64,000 nucleotides of DNA, from the NCBI GenBank assembly GCA_002428965.1, contig DIYI01000015.1:73322-137321 (forward strand), in the 5' to 3' direction. Position 1 is the first letter of the stretch. Every line of letters begins with the position of its first letter. The translations under genes and the position numbers were made by a program. Shown piece by piece: positions 8,238-18,000 of this stretch. This stretch comes from Jejuia sp. UBA6058 (GTDB lineage Bacteria; Bacteroidota; Bacteroidia; Flavobacteriales; Flavobacteriaceae). The notes below the pieces were generated by a model. It saw only the letters and a program-made list of their open reading frames with translations. It made no database searches and was not told where the DNA came from.

Positions 8238-9431
8238 ATGAAGTATATAGATTTTAAGGAAGAAGATTTTATTAAGGATGAATATTTCCAAAAATGGGTA
8301 TTGAGTCCGGATACTATGACTTCAAATTTTTGGAATAACTGGGTTAAGGAGCATCCAGAAAAAGCAGAAATCATAAAGAGCGCTAAAAATTTTGTAAAAC
8401 AATTAAACGCTGGCGAGACAAAATTACATGATAGTGATTTTGATGATATGTGGCAATATATTGTTCAAAATAAAAAAACAAGTAAACATTCTTTAAAACG
8501 GTTACTGACTTTTAGAATTAGTATGCTGGAAAAAGTTGCGGCGGTTTTAATAATAGCTTTGTGTCTGGGGTATTTTGTAAAGTACACAGAAGGGATATTT
8601 AATACGAGTGATATACAGACTCCCGATGTACCTCGTATTACTTTGGAAATGGAAGACGGTACTATTAAGTATCTAGATGAGGTTTCCTCAGAAGTTATTG
8701 TCGATAAAAAGGGAGAGCAAATAGTACGAAAGAGTAAAACCCAGTTAGCTTATGATGATAACAAATCAATTAAATCATTAAGATATAATCAATTAACTGT
8801 GCCTTATGGTAAAAAGTTTGAGTTGCTACTTTCAGATGGTTCACAGGTGCATTTAAATTCAGGATCAAAGCTAAAATACCCAGTAAAATTCATGGAGGGT
8901 AAACCAAGAGATGTGTTTTTAGATGGAGAGGCTTTTTTTGATGTTGCAAAGGATAGTACTAGAGCTTTTACAGTAATTACAAATGAAATGAATACTCAGG
9001 TTTATGGCACTTCGTTTAACGTTTCTAGTTACAAAAACGAGAACAATACATCAACAGTTTTGGTAGAGGGGAGTATAGGTGTGTACAAGTCTAATAATGC
9101 CAAAGCAGAACCCCCAATTTTTGTCAAACCTGGAAAAAGGGCTGTTTTAGAAGACGGATTGATTTATGTAGAAAAAGTGAATATTTCGAAATATATAGCT
9201 TGGAAAGATAATAAATTGGTTTTTATAGATGATAGATTTGATGTTATTGCTAAAGAGCTGGAAAGACATTTTAATGTGGAGATTAGAAATCAAATAACCG
9301 CATTAAATCAAAAAACATTCACAGGTACTTTTACAAAAGAGACTCTTGAAGATATTCTTAAGGTATTTAGAGAGCATTCTGGATTCAACTTTTCGGAGGA
9401 AAACAATACATATACAATTTCTAATAACTAA
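8238..9431 (+). CDS. FecR-family anti-sigma factor
   Basis: A 397-residue protein with a cytoplasmic N-terminal part, one membrane helix at about 96-116 (VAAVLIIALCLGYF), then a periplasmic FecR domain containing LTVPYGKKFELLLSDGSQVHLN and FDVAKD..AFTV, and a C-terminal FecR-C module (DRFDVIAKELERHFNVEI). The family holds an ECF sigma factor inactive until a TonB-dependent transducer signals through the periplasm. It is 204 bases after the sigma gene and 125 bases before the SusC gene. The gap before it has no gene and a very T-rich segment at about 8165-8200, so it may have its own promoter. Confidence 0.88.
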   Translation: MKYIDFKEEDFIKDEYFQKWVLSPDTMTSNFWNNWVKEHPEKAEIIKSAKNFVKQLNAGETKLHDSDFDDMWQYIVQNKKTSKHSLKRLLTFRISMLEKVAAVLIIALCLGYFVKYTEGIFNTSDIQTPDVPRITLEMEDGTIKYLDEVSSEVIVDKKGEQIVRKSKTQLAYDDNKSIKSLRYNQLTVPYGKKFELLLSDGSQVHLNSGSKLKYPVKFMEGKPRDVFLDGEAFFDVAKDSTRAFTVITNEMNTQVYGTSFNVSSYKNENNTSTVLVEGSIGVYKSNNAKAEPPIFVKPGKRAVLEDGLIYVEKVNISKYIAWKDNKLVFIDDRFDVIAKELERHFNVEIRNQITALNQKTFTGTFTKETLEDILKVFREHSGFNFSEENNTYTISNN

Positions 9432-9486
9432 AATAAAATGAATGGATAAACTAAGAAAATAACTAATTAAACTGATGAAATGAAAA

Positions 9487-9508
9487 GGAAAGTGCGCCAA
9501 CACTTTCC
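9487..9508 (+). promoter_or_regulatory. Hairpin between fecR and susC
   Basis: A perfect 8-base-pair inverted repeat, GGAAAGTG and CACTTTCC with a 6-base loop, lies in the 125-base gap between the anti-sigma gene and susC, followed by CTTAAAAAATG. It lacks a good T-run on the plus strand, so it is not a typical terminator. It may be an mRNA processing or stability site, or an attenuator that sets susC expression apart from the regulator genes. Confidence 0.45.
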
Positions 9509-9556
9509 CTTAAAAAATGATTAAAGTAAATAACCAACAGTAATCAAAACTAAATT

Positions 9557-12500
9557 ATGAAAAAAATATTTAATCCTACGCTTGTAGGATGGACACTTGG
9601 TCCAATTAAATTTGATCTCAAAATGAGACTTTTCTTTTTGTTTTTTGCATGTACACTATTTAATCTTCAAGCAAATACTGGATACGCTCAAAAGGAGAAG
9701 ATAGATTTAGACATGAAAAATGCATCAATTTTTGAAGTAATTGAAGCAATAGAATCAAAAACAGAGTTTCGTTTTTTCTACAGTACGGAAGAGATATCAT
9801 TGAAGCAAAAGCTTGATATCAAAGTTAAAAAACAAAAAATAAGCGAAGTACTTCAGCGAGTGTTTCACAACAAAGGGATAAGTTACAAAATCTTAGATAA
9901 GCAAATTATATTAAAGCCTAATAAGAAAGAAGTACTTCAGCAAGTCCCAACTGTAAAACAATCAGAAATTAAACAAGCTTCTATTGATATATCTGGAACT
10001 CTTACGGATGAAGGGGGAATTCCTTTAGTTGGAGCTAATATTTTAGAAAAGGGAACAACAAATGGAACACAAACTGATTTTGACGGAAACTTTTCCCTTA
10101 CCGTCGCTAGTGATACATCTATTTTATTAGTAAGTTATTTAGGTTATGTTTCTCAAGAGATAGAAGTTGGGTCTCAAACAAAATTCGATATCGTTATGTT
10201 AGAAGATGCTGCAAGTTTGGATGAGATTGTTATAGTGGGTTATGGTGCTCAAAAAAGAGCAAGTATTACAGGTTCTGTTGCAACTATAAAATCAGAAGAT
10301 CTGGTACAAACACCAACCACAAATACAACGCAATCTTTGGCAGGTCGTTTACCTGGATTAGTGGTTACACAAAATGATGGACAACCAGGAGGTGATCAGG
10401 CAAATGTTAGTATTCGTGGTTTTGGCAATGCTCTAGTTATTGTTGACGGTGTTCCAAGAGATTATCAACAGCTAGATCCTAATGAAATCGAATCTATTTC
10501 AATTTTGAAAGATGCGTCGGCTGCAGTTTATGGTGCAAGAGCTGGTAATGGAGTAATCCTTGTTACAACAAAGCGAGGAAAGATAGGGAAACCTAAAATT
10601 AATTATACTAGTAGTGTAACCTTTCAACAACCAACATTTTTACCAAAGATAGCGAGTGCAGCTGGTGTTGCAGATTATATTCAAAGAGCTGAAAGGCTTG
10701 AGGGTGTGGCAGAAGACGACCTTACATATTCAAATGAAGATATTGAAAAGTTTATAGCTGGCACTGAACCAGGATTTAGAGGTACTGATTGGCAAGATGT
10801 TGTTTTAAAAGATTGGTCTTTTATGCATCAGCATAATGTAAATGTTCGTGGTGGAACTGAAAAAGTGAAATATTTTGGGTCAGTTGGTGCATTACAACAA
10901 AATTCTTTATTGGAATCTGGCGATGGTCAATTCGATCGATACAATATTGGTGTTACTCTTGATGCTGAGATTTCAGACCGTTTAAAGGTTGGATTAAACT
11001 TGAAATATCGAGAACAGGAAACAGAAACACCAGTAAATGTTGATAGTGGTGAAGATGCTTACCGTAGAATATTTCGTTTCATTGCATCTTCTAACCCTGC
11101 AATTGAAAGAAATCCAGATGGTTTGTTAACTGCGTCTCATCCACTTGGTCAAAGTGCATGGGCGTATTCTAATAGTTCTATTACTGGTTTTTTCTTGGAT
11201 AAGCGTAAACAATTTGATTTAGTAGCAAATTTGGATTATGATATTCCTGTAAACGGATTAAGTCTTTCAGGAACGTTTGCATTTCAAAGATCAAGTAATT
11301 TGAGTAGAAGGATACGAACACCTTTTACGACATATGATCATAATTTTGAAACAGGTGAAAGTACAGAGTCCTTTACCACAAGTATTGCGGATGTAAGAAA
11401 TGCTAATGATGATTTTAGTAGAATAACTACTCAAGTGGGGCTAGAATATAAAAGGACCTTTGGAGATCATAATATTTTGGCAAAAGCTATCTATGAAAAC
11501 ATTTATATTGATAGATTTGTTTTTTCTGCTTTAAGACTAGACCCCTTAACAATAGATCAACCATTTTTAAATGCGTCTTTTAGTTCCAGTCAATTTGTGG
11601 ATGATAATCTTTCTCAAAATGGACGTTCGGCTTTCATTGGTCGTTTTAATTATGATTATAAAGAGAAATTTTTATTGGAAGCATTATATAGATTAGACGC
11701 TAATATCCAATTTCCTAGCGATACGCGTTGGGGATTATTTCCTGGTGTTTCATTGGGTTGGGTAATGTCAAAAGAGGACTTTTTAAAAGATTCTTCTACT
11801 ATAAATTTTTTAAAATTAAGGGCATCAGTTGCCAGTCTTGGTTTTGATAACATTTCTAATTTCGATTATATCTCGGGGTATAGTTTAAGAGATAATATAA
11901 GTCAACAGTATATCTACACAGGGCAAGAGTTTTTAGCAACATTAAGAACCGAAGGGTTAGCTAACCCAAATATAACCTGGGAAGAAATAACTACATATAA
12001 TGTTGGTGTTGATGCTAATTTATGGAATAATAAATTAGGTGTAGAGTTTGATGCTTTTTATAGAAGAAGGTCTGGGCTTCTAGCCACTAGGTTAGATCAA
12101 CTACCAGACACCTTTGGAGCAACACTTCCAAGGGAAAATTTAGAAACAAGAGATAATCGTGGTTTTGAATTGGTGTTAAGGCATAGAAACAAAATTGGCG
12201 ACTTAAACTTAGATGTTTCTGGAAACATTACATGGACTCGTGAGAAGTTTGTTGATATTGTAGAAAGGGAGTTTGATCCAGAAGATCCTGATGACGCAAG
12301 ATTAAACCAGAGAACAGGCCAGTGGGTAAATCGAAGATTTGGATATAGAACGGATGGGTTTTATGATACTCAGGAAGAAATAGATAATGATGGTCTTGAA
12401 TATCCGCAATTAGGAGAACCTGTTTTAGGAGATGTAAAGTATGTAGATAGAAACGGTGATGGTATTATTGATTTTAGAGATCAAGAAGTAATAGGTAGAA

Positions 12501-13000
12501 ACCAAACTCCTGAATTGTTCTTTGGGTTGAATATGAATCTAGAATATAAAGGTTTTGATTTTTCTATGCTGTGGCAAGGGGCAGCCAATTTTGATGTAAT
12601 TCCAAATGACTTGGAGCTAGCTGCTACTACAAGTATTGGTTTTATTCCGTTCCAATATCAGGTAGATCATAGTTGGAATCCAGAGAACCCATCGGCGGCT
12701 AAGTTACCTGCACCTAATACTAATGGATTAAACCCGCATAATGATGCGCCATTAGATATTTATCAGCGTGACGCGACCTACGCTCGTTTAAAAACATTAA
12801 CTCTAGGGTATTCGCTCCCACAAGGTTTCCTTGAAAAGATTAATATTAAAAATGCACGCGTATATCTTGCAGGATATAATTTATTAACTATTCAAAAGAA
12901 GAATATTTTTAATATAGATCCAGAAGCAAGAAGTCAAGATGGGATAGCTACTTATCCTGTTCAGAGGAATATAAGTTTAGGAATAAATGTTGGATTATAA
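9557..13000 (+). CDS. SusC-like TonB-dependent transporter with STN domain
   Basis: A 1147-residue outer-membrane transporter. After the signal peptide (to about residue 45, ending near ANTGYAQ) comes an STN (secretin/TonB short N-terminal) domain at about 50-105, then a carboxypeptidase-D regulatory-like domain (ISGTLTDEGGIPLVGANI), the TonB plug with VVTQNDGQPGG and ISILKDASAAVYGARAGNGV, and a large beta-barrel ending in SLGINVGL. The STN domain is the part that contacts FecR, which agrees with the sigma/anti-sigma pair directly upstream. The protein imports glycan fragments together with the SusD encoded 11 bases downstream, and reports their presence to the ECF sigma factor. Confidence 0.93.
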   Translation: MKKIFNPTLVGWTLGPIKFDLKMRLFFLFFACTLFNLQANTGYAQKEKIDLDMKNASIFEVIEAIESKTEFRFFYSTEEISLKQKLDIKVKKQKISEVLQRVFHNKGISYKILDKQIILKPNKKEVLQQVPTVKQSEIKQASIDISGTLTDEGGIPLVGANILEKGTTNGTQTDFDGNFSLTVASDTSILLVSYLGYVSQEIEVGSQTKFDIVMLEDAASLDEIVIVGYGAQKRASITGSVATIKSEDLVQTPTTNTTQSLAGRLPGLVVTQNDGQPGGDQANVSIRGFGNALVIVDGVPRDYQQLDPNEIESISILKDASAAVYGARAGNGVILVTTKRGKIGKPKINYTSSVTFQQPTFLPKIASAAGVADYIQRAERLEGVAEDDLTYSNEDIEKFIAGTEPGFRGTDWQDVVLKDWSFMHQHNVNVRGGTEKVKYFGSVGALQQNSLLESGDGQFDRYNIGVTLDAEISDRLKVGLNLKYREQETETPVNVDSGEDAYRRIFRFIASSNPAIERNPDGLLTASHPLGQSAWAYSNSSITGFFLDKRKQFDLVANLDYDIPVNGLSLSGTFAFQRSSNLSRRIRTPFTTYDHNFETGESTESFTTSIADVRNANDDFSRITTQVGLEYKRTFGDHNILAKAIYENIYIDRFVFSALRLDPLTIDQPFLNASFSSSQFVDDNLSQNGRSAFIGRFNYDYKEKFLLEALYRLDANIQFPSDTRWGLFPGVSLGWVMSKEDFLKDSSTINFLKLRASVASLGFDNISNFDYISGYSLRDNISQQYIYTGQEFLATLRTEGLANPNITWEEITTYNVGVDANLWNNKLGVEFDAFYRRRSGLLATRLDQLPDTFGATLPRENLETRDNRGFELVLRHRNKIGDLNLDVSGNITWTREKFVDIVEREFDPEDPDDARLNQRTGQWVNRRFGYRTDGFYDTQEEIDNDGLEYPQLGEPVLGDVKYVDRNGDGIIDFRDQEVIGRNQTPELFFGLNMNLEYKGFDFSMLWQGAANFDVIPNDLELAATTSIGFIPFQYQVDHSWNPENPSAAKLPAPNTNGLNPHNDAPLDIYQRDATYARLKTLTLGYSLPQGFLEKINIKNARVYLAGYNLLTIQKKNIFNIDPEARSQDGIATYPVQRNISLGINVGL

Positions 13001-13011
13001 TTAAAAGAACT

Positions 13012-14808
13012 ATGAAAAAAATAAGAATATTTTTGGCAGTTTTTACGGTAGGAATAATAATCCTTTCCTGTGAAGACCCATTAGAAAGAACAGCAGTTGA
13101 TCGCTTTGCAGATGCAAGTATTTTTAATGATGAAACCCTTACTGATTTAACGGTTGCAAACTTATTTGCAAGAGCCAAATTTTTACCAGGAGCCAATGAA
13201 ACCAATCCAAGCAGATTAGTAGTAGACGCTTGTGCTGGAGGCTATAGTAGAACTTTTGGAGGATGGCCAGGGGGTTATCAGTTTACAAGAGGTCTCTTTA
13301 CAGAGCAAGGTACTGGAGGTCAAGGAACAAATGAATATTGGGATTGGTTCTTAGTAAGAGAAATTAATGAGGTAATGATACAAATTAATGATGGTGGATT
13401 ACCTCAGGAATATAAAGATACGCGCACAGGAGAACTTCATTTTTTAAGAGCTTGGGTATATTTTCAAATGGTAAAACGTTACGGAGGTGTACCTATTATT
13501 AGAGAACCGCAGAGTATAAATTTGCCTTTGGATGACTTACAAGTGCCAAGAAATTCAGAAGAAGAGACATATGATTTTATTGCAGAGGAGTGTGATATGG
13601 CAGTAACTCTTTTAGAGGGAAAGGAATTAAACGGAGGAAGACCTACCCATTGGGCAGCATTAGCATTAAAAAGTCGTGCGATGTTATATGCTGGTAGTAT
13701 TGGAGAGTTTGGAACGATGCAATTAAGCGGCCTATTGGGAATTAGTAATCCTGATAAATTTTGGCAGTTATCATACGATGCCTCGAAACGTATTATTGAT
13801 GAGGGACCTTTTCAACTTTATGGAGCAGGCCCTAGCTCATTTGAAGAAGCAGAACAGAACTACTATGATCTATTTACAACTAAGGCGGAACTTGGGCAAA
13901 ATAGTGAAGCTATTTTTACAGAGGTTTTTATTGGTAATGGCGTGAAACCAGAAGATTGGGAGCGTTGGTGTGCACCTGCAGTTGTTAGTGGTACTACTTT
14001 CTTGAATACATATTTAGAAACTTTTGAAATGTATGAGTATATAGATGGTACACCAGGAGCTTTAGATCGTTCTACGTTAGTAGAAGGTGTATTTCATGAC
14101 ATGGCTGATTTTATAGGAAGAAAAGATCCAAGGTGTAGGGCCAATATCTTTTTACCAGAGCAGCAATATGGAGGATTTACAGTTTGGATGCATGAGGGAT
14201 TATATGTTAATGGAGTGCTAGAAACTTCTAATGTAGATGGTGTAGATGTGCCAGCTCAAGGGCCTTCAAGAGATATACAGCGTACTGGAATGTTCAACAG
14301 AAAAAGATCTAATGACCAATTTTTAGTAGGTCCAGCAAGAGGTCAAGGAGGAACAGACTATATGGTTTTCCGATTAGGAGAAACGTATCTTAATCTTGCC
14401 GAGGCTGCATATGCTTTAGAACGTAATGGAGAAGCTTTAGAAGCGTTAAATACAATTCGAAGACGTGTTTTAATGCCAGATAAAACATCTATTGATTGGC
14501 CAACAATACAAAATGAAAGAGCTGTGGAGCTTACATTTGAACAACACCGTTACTGGGATCTAAGAAGATGGCGTTTAGCACATATAGAATTGGATAGGCG
14601 AGCAAGCAAAGGAAATAAATATACTGGTGTAAGATGGCGTAAAGATTTTGATAATCCGGGTTTTTATGAAATCATTCATACTACAACAGGAACAGCCACA
14701 GATAGTTGGGATCGAATTTTCGAAGAACACCATTATTATTTTCCAATTGGTTTAGCTAGGATACAGCGTAGTCCTGCTCTTATTGAGAACCCAGGTTACA
14801 ACGAATAG
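13012..14808 (+). CDS. SusD-like glycan-binding lipoprotein
   Basis: A 598-residue RagB/SusD family outer-membrane lipoprotein. The signal peptide ends in ILSC (Cys20). The N-terminal SusD-like part contains TGELHFLRAWVYFQMVKRYGG, the hallmark of the family, and the C-terminal part has YLNLAEAAYAL, ERAVELTFEQHRYWDLRRW and a final IENPGYNE. It forms the lid of the SusC transporter encoded just upstream. A hairpin terminator follows 52 bases after the stop, so this is probably the last gene of the sigma-fecR-susCD unit. Confidence 0.93.
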   Translation: MKKIRIFLAVFTVGIIILSCEDPLERTAVDRFADASIFNDETLTDLTVANLFARAKFLPGANETNPSRLVVDACAGGYSRTFGGWPGGYQFTRGLFTEQGTGGQGTNEYWDWFLVREINEVMIQINDGGLPQEYKDTRTGELHFLRAWVYFQMVKRYGGVPIIREPQSINLPLDDLQVPRNSEEETYDFIAEECDMAVTLLEGKELNGGRPTHWAALALKSRAMLYAGSIGEFGTMQLSGLLGISNPDKFWQLSYDASKRIIDEGPFQLYGAGPSSFEEAEQNYYDLFTTKAELGQNSEAIFTEVFIGNGVKPEDWERWCAPAVVSGTTFLNTYLETFEMYEYIDGTPGALDRSTLVEGVFHDMADFIGRKDPRCRANIFLPEQQYGGFTVWMHEGLYVNGVLETSNVDGVDVPAQGPSRDIQRTGMFNRKRSNDQFLVGPARGQGGTDYMVFRLGETYLNLAEAAYALERNGEALEALNTIRRRVLMPDKTSIDWPTIQNERAVELTFEQHRYWDLRRWRLAHIELDRRASKGNKYTGVRWRKDFDNPGFYEIIHTTTGTATDSWDRIFEEHHYYFPIGLARIQRSPALIENPGYNE

Positions 14809-14859
14809 TAATAAGAAGAAAGTAATTAGTTAATTTCATATTTGTTATAGTTAGTTTTG

Positions 14860-14893
14860 AAAGCGGTCCTGAATTATATCTGGATCGCTTTTT
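14860..14893 (+). terminator. Rho-independent terminator after susD
   Basis: A 10-base-pair stem with one G-U pair (AAAGCGGTCC and GGATCGCTTT, loop of 12) followed by TTTAGG lies 52 bases after the susD stop. The rest of the 261-base gap to the hybrid regulator has no gene and presumably carries the promoter of that regulator. Confidence 0.7.
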
Positions 14894-15069
14894 AGGTTTT
14901 GCTTGGGACATATGTTTTTAAATTTTTAACTTACTTTGTTTTCAATGCAAACCTTAAAAAAGATTTGAAAGATAATTTCTGTCGAGTAAAAAATAGCTAA
15001 AGAGGTTTTGGTTTTTTATCACATTAAGAATCTATTATTGATACGCTAATTAAAATCGTATTTTAAAGT

Positions 15070-18000
15070 ATGAGGTATTGTAAGTATTTATTGAAGAAGA
15101 ACATTCTTTTGGGCTACACCATACTATTGATGAGTGCCTTCGGAACTGGGATAAATGGACAAAATGGAGATTTAAAGTTTGAGCATTTTATAGATGATAA
15201 GGGCTTTTCCCAACATTTGGTGATGAAGGTTATTCAAGACTTAGATGGTTACATATGGGTTGGGACATTAAACGGACTTTATAAATACGATGGTCAAAAG
15301 TTTATCACTTTTAAACATGAAATAAACAACCCTAATAGTTTAGTAAGTAACTCAATATATGAGCTAGAGCTAGATGCAAGTGGTAATATTTTAATAGGTA
15401 CAGGAAAAGGACTAACTAAATATGACAGATTATCTCAAAAGTTTGAAACCTATCCTTTAGCACTTAAAAATTCAAGAGTAAGTGCCATTTGTCCCATGAG
15501 TAATGGAGACCTTTGGGTAGGAACTTCACATTCTGGTCTTTTTTATTTCAAAAGTGAAGATACTAAAGGAGAAAACCCTGTTCAATATTTACATAAACCC
15601 AATATTAACAGCAGTATCAGTAGCAATCAAATACATTCGGTTGTTAAAGATGCGGCAAACAATATATGGGTTGGTACGCTTAAAGGTTTAAATAGATTAA
15701 TGATTTCAGATGGAGTAACACAATTTGTTCGCTTTAAAGAAATTAATAAGAGTATAAAAGCAATGTTGGTAGATAATGATGGGGCGTTATTATTGGGTAC
15801 ACTGGGGCATCGTCTTTTAAAAATTAATACTCCAGAAAAATATACCAAGCCCAATCTAATTGAGTATGTAGAGTATTCCTTTGATTTGAATCATTCAGAT
15901 ACTTCCGAATCAGGTGGTATTATTACAATGTTCAAATCAGTAGATGAAACCTTGTTCGTAGGGATACATGGTTATGGACTTTATATATTAAATGAAAGAA
16001 CAAGAAATTTTGAAAAATATATTCATGACCCAAGAAATTTTGAAAGCATAAGTAGTAATAATATAGAATCTATACTCATTGATAATACCAGCGTATTGTG
16101 GGTTGGAACCGAAGGTGGAGGCTTAAATAAGTGCGATTTAAAACAAAAACCCATTGCACATTTTGAGCATAATATTCTAAATAAAAATTCGCTTACCAAC
16201 TCTTTAATTAACTGTATAACTAAAGAGGGTAATAATACCTTTTGGATAGGAACTCAAAATGGCTTGAATCATGTTACTTTTACTGAGCCTCCTTACCAGA
16301 AACCAGTTTTCGAGAGCTTAAATTATGGAGATGAAATTAATAATCCTCAAATAAAATCAGAAGAAAATATATGGTCTGTTTTAAAAGATAGCGACGGTGA
16401 TTATTGGATTGGAGGCGTGAATAGAGTAATGAGAATGAAAAGAAATGGTCTAAAAAACACTCTAAGCTTTGAAAAGACAGATTTTAATATGCTTGAAGTT
16501 AGTTCTATTATTGAAGATAGTAAAGGTACCCTTTGGTTTGGCTCAATGATAAACGGACTCATTAAATGGCCAAAAGCGAAATATCCAAATGGTTCATTCA
16601 ACTACTCTAACCATACACATTATTTGCCTGATGATGAAGATAGATATAGTATTAGTACAAAAGAAGTAAGTTGTTTATATCAAGATAGTAAAGAAAATAT
16701 ATGGGTTGGGACTTTGCGTGGAGGTTTAAATTTGATTGTACCAGATGATAAGGATGGTAAAGATCAATTTGTAGCATTTCAAAATGATGCAAATAACCCA
16801 AATTCCTTAAGCCACAATTCGGTATTATCCATCTTAGAAGATAGAAATGGGGTTTTTTGGATTGGAACTTATGGAGGTGGATTAAACAAAATGATGTTAC
16901 CCTCAAACGGAAATTCTGAACCAATCTTTAAACATTATACAGAAGCTGATGGACTGGTTAATAATGTAATTTATGGTATTCTAGAGGATGATCAGGGGTC
17001 GTTATGGATAAGTACCGATAATGGTATTTCTTCTTTTAATCCGGAAACAGAAGAATTTAAAAACTTTAAAAAAGAGGACGGTTTAAAAGGAAATAATTTT
17101 AGACCTGGTGCATACTTTAAAAATGATGATGGCTATCTGTTTTTTGGTGGTTACAAGGGATTAAATATTTTCAACCCTAAAGCCTTAAAAGAAAACGACA
17201 TTCTTGCTCCAGTTGTATTTACAGGCTTAAAAATAAAGGATGTGGCTGTTGAAATAGGTGAGACCTACAATGGACGAATTATCTTGGATAAAAACCTGTC
17301 AAATATTTCAAAACCCATTACTTTACATTACGATGAAAATACCATTACTATTGATTTTGCAGCTTTACACTATGCTGCTCCTGAGAAAAATCAGTACAAG
17401 TACTTGTTAGAAGGGTTTAACAAAGATTGGATAACCTCCAAAAGTTCAAATTTTGCGCACTATACAAATCTTTCACCTGGCACATATACATTTAAAGTGA
17501 AAGCTTCCAATAATGATAGTGTTTGGAATGATGAAGCGGCGATACTTACGTTTAGGATTAAACCTCCTTTTTGGCTAACTTGGTGGGCTTATTTAATTTA
17601 TATATTAGGTCTCTTCTCAATATTCTGGGGTATTCAATCCTACTTCCGCTTACGTTCTCAGCAACGAGTTTCAGAGCAGATTCAGCAAGAAATAGAAAAT
17701 GTAAATAAGCTCAAGTTGAAGTTTTTTACCAATATTTCGCACGAATTTAAAACCCCAATTACGCTTATTTTGAGCCCAATTGAAGAGTTGATGGAATCTT
17801 TCGGTAAGAATGAAATTGTACAATCTAAATTAAAAATTGTACAGCGTAACGCAAATTCTCTTTTACGTTTGGTAAATCAACTTATGGAATTCAGACGCAT
17901 TGAGGTAGGTGAAACTACGTTAAGCGCTTCAAAGGCGAATATTGTAAGCTTTATAAAAGAGATTGCACTGTCTTTTCAGGTGCCAGCAAAAAGGAAGGAT

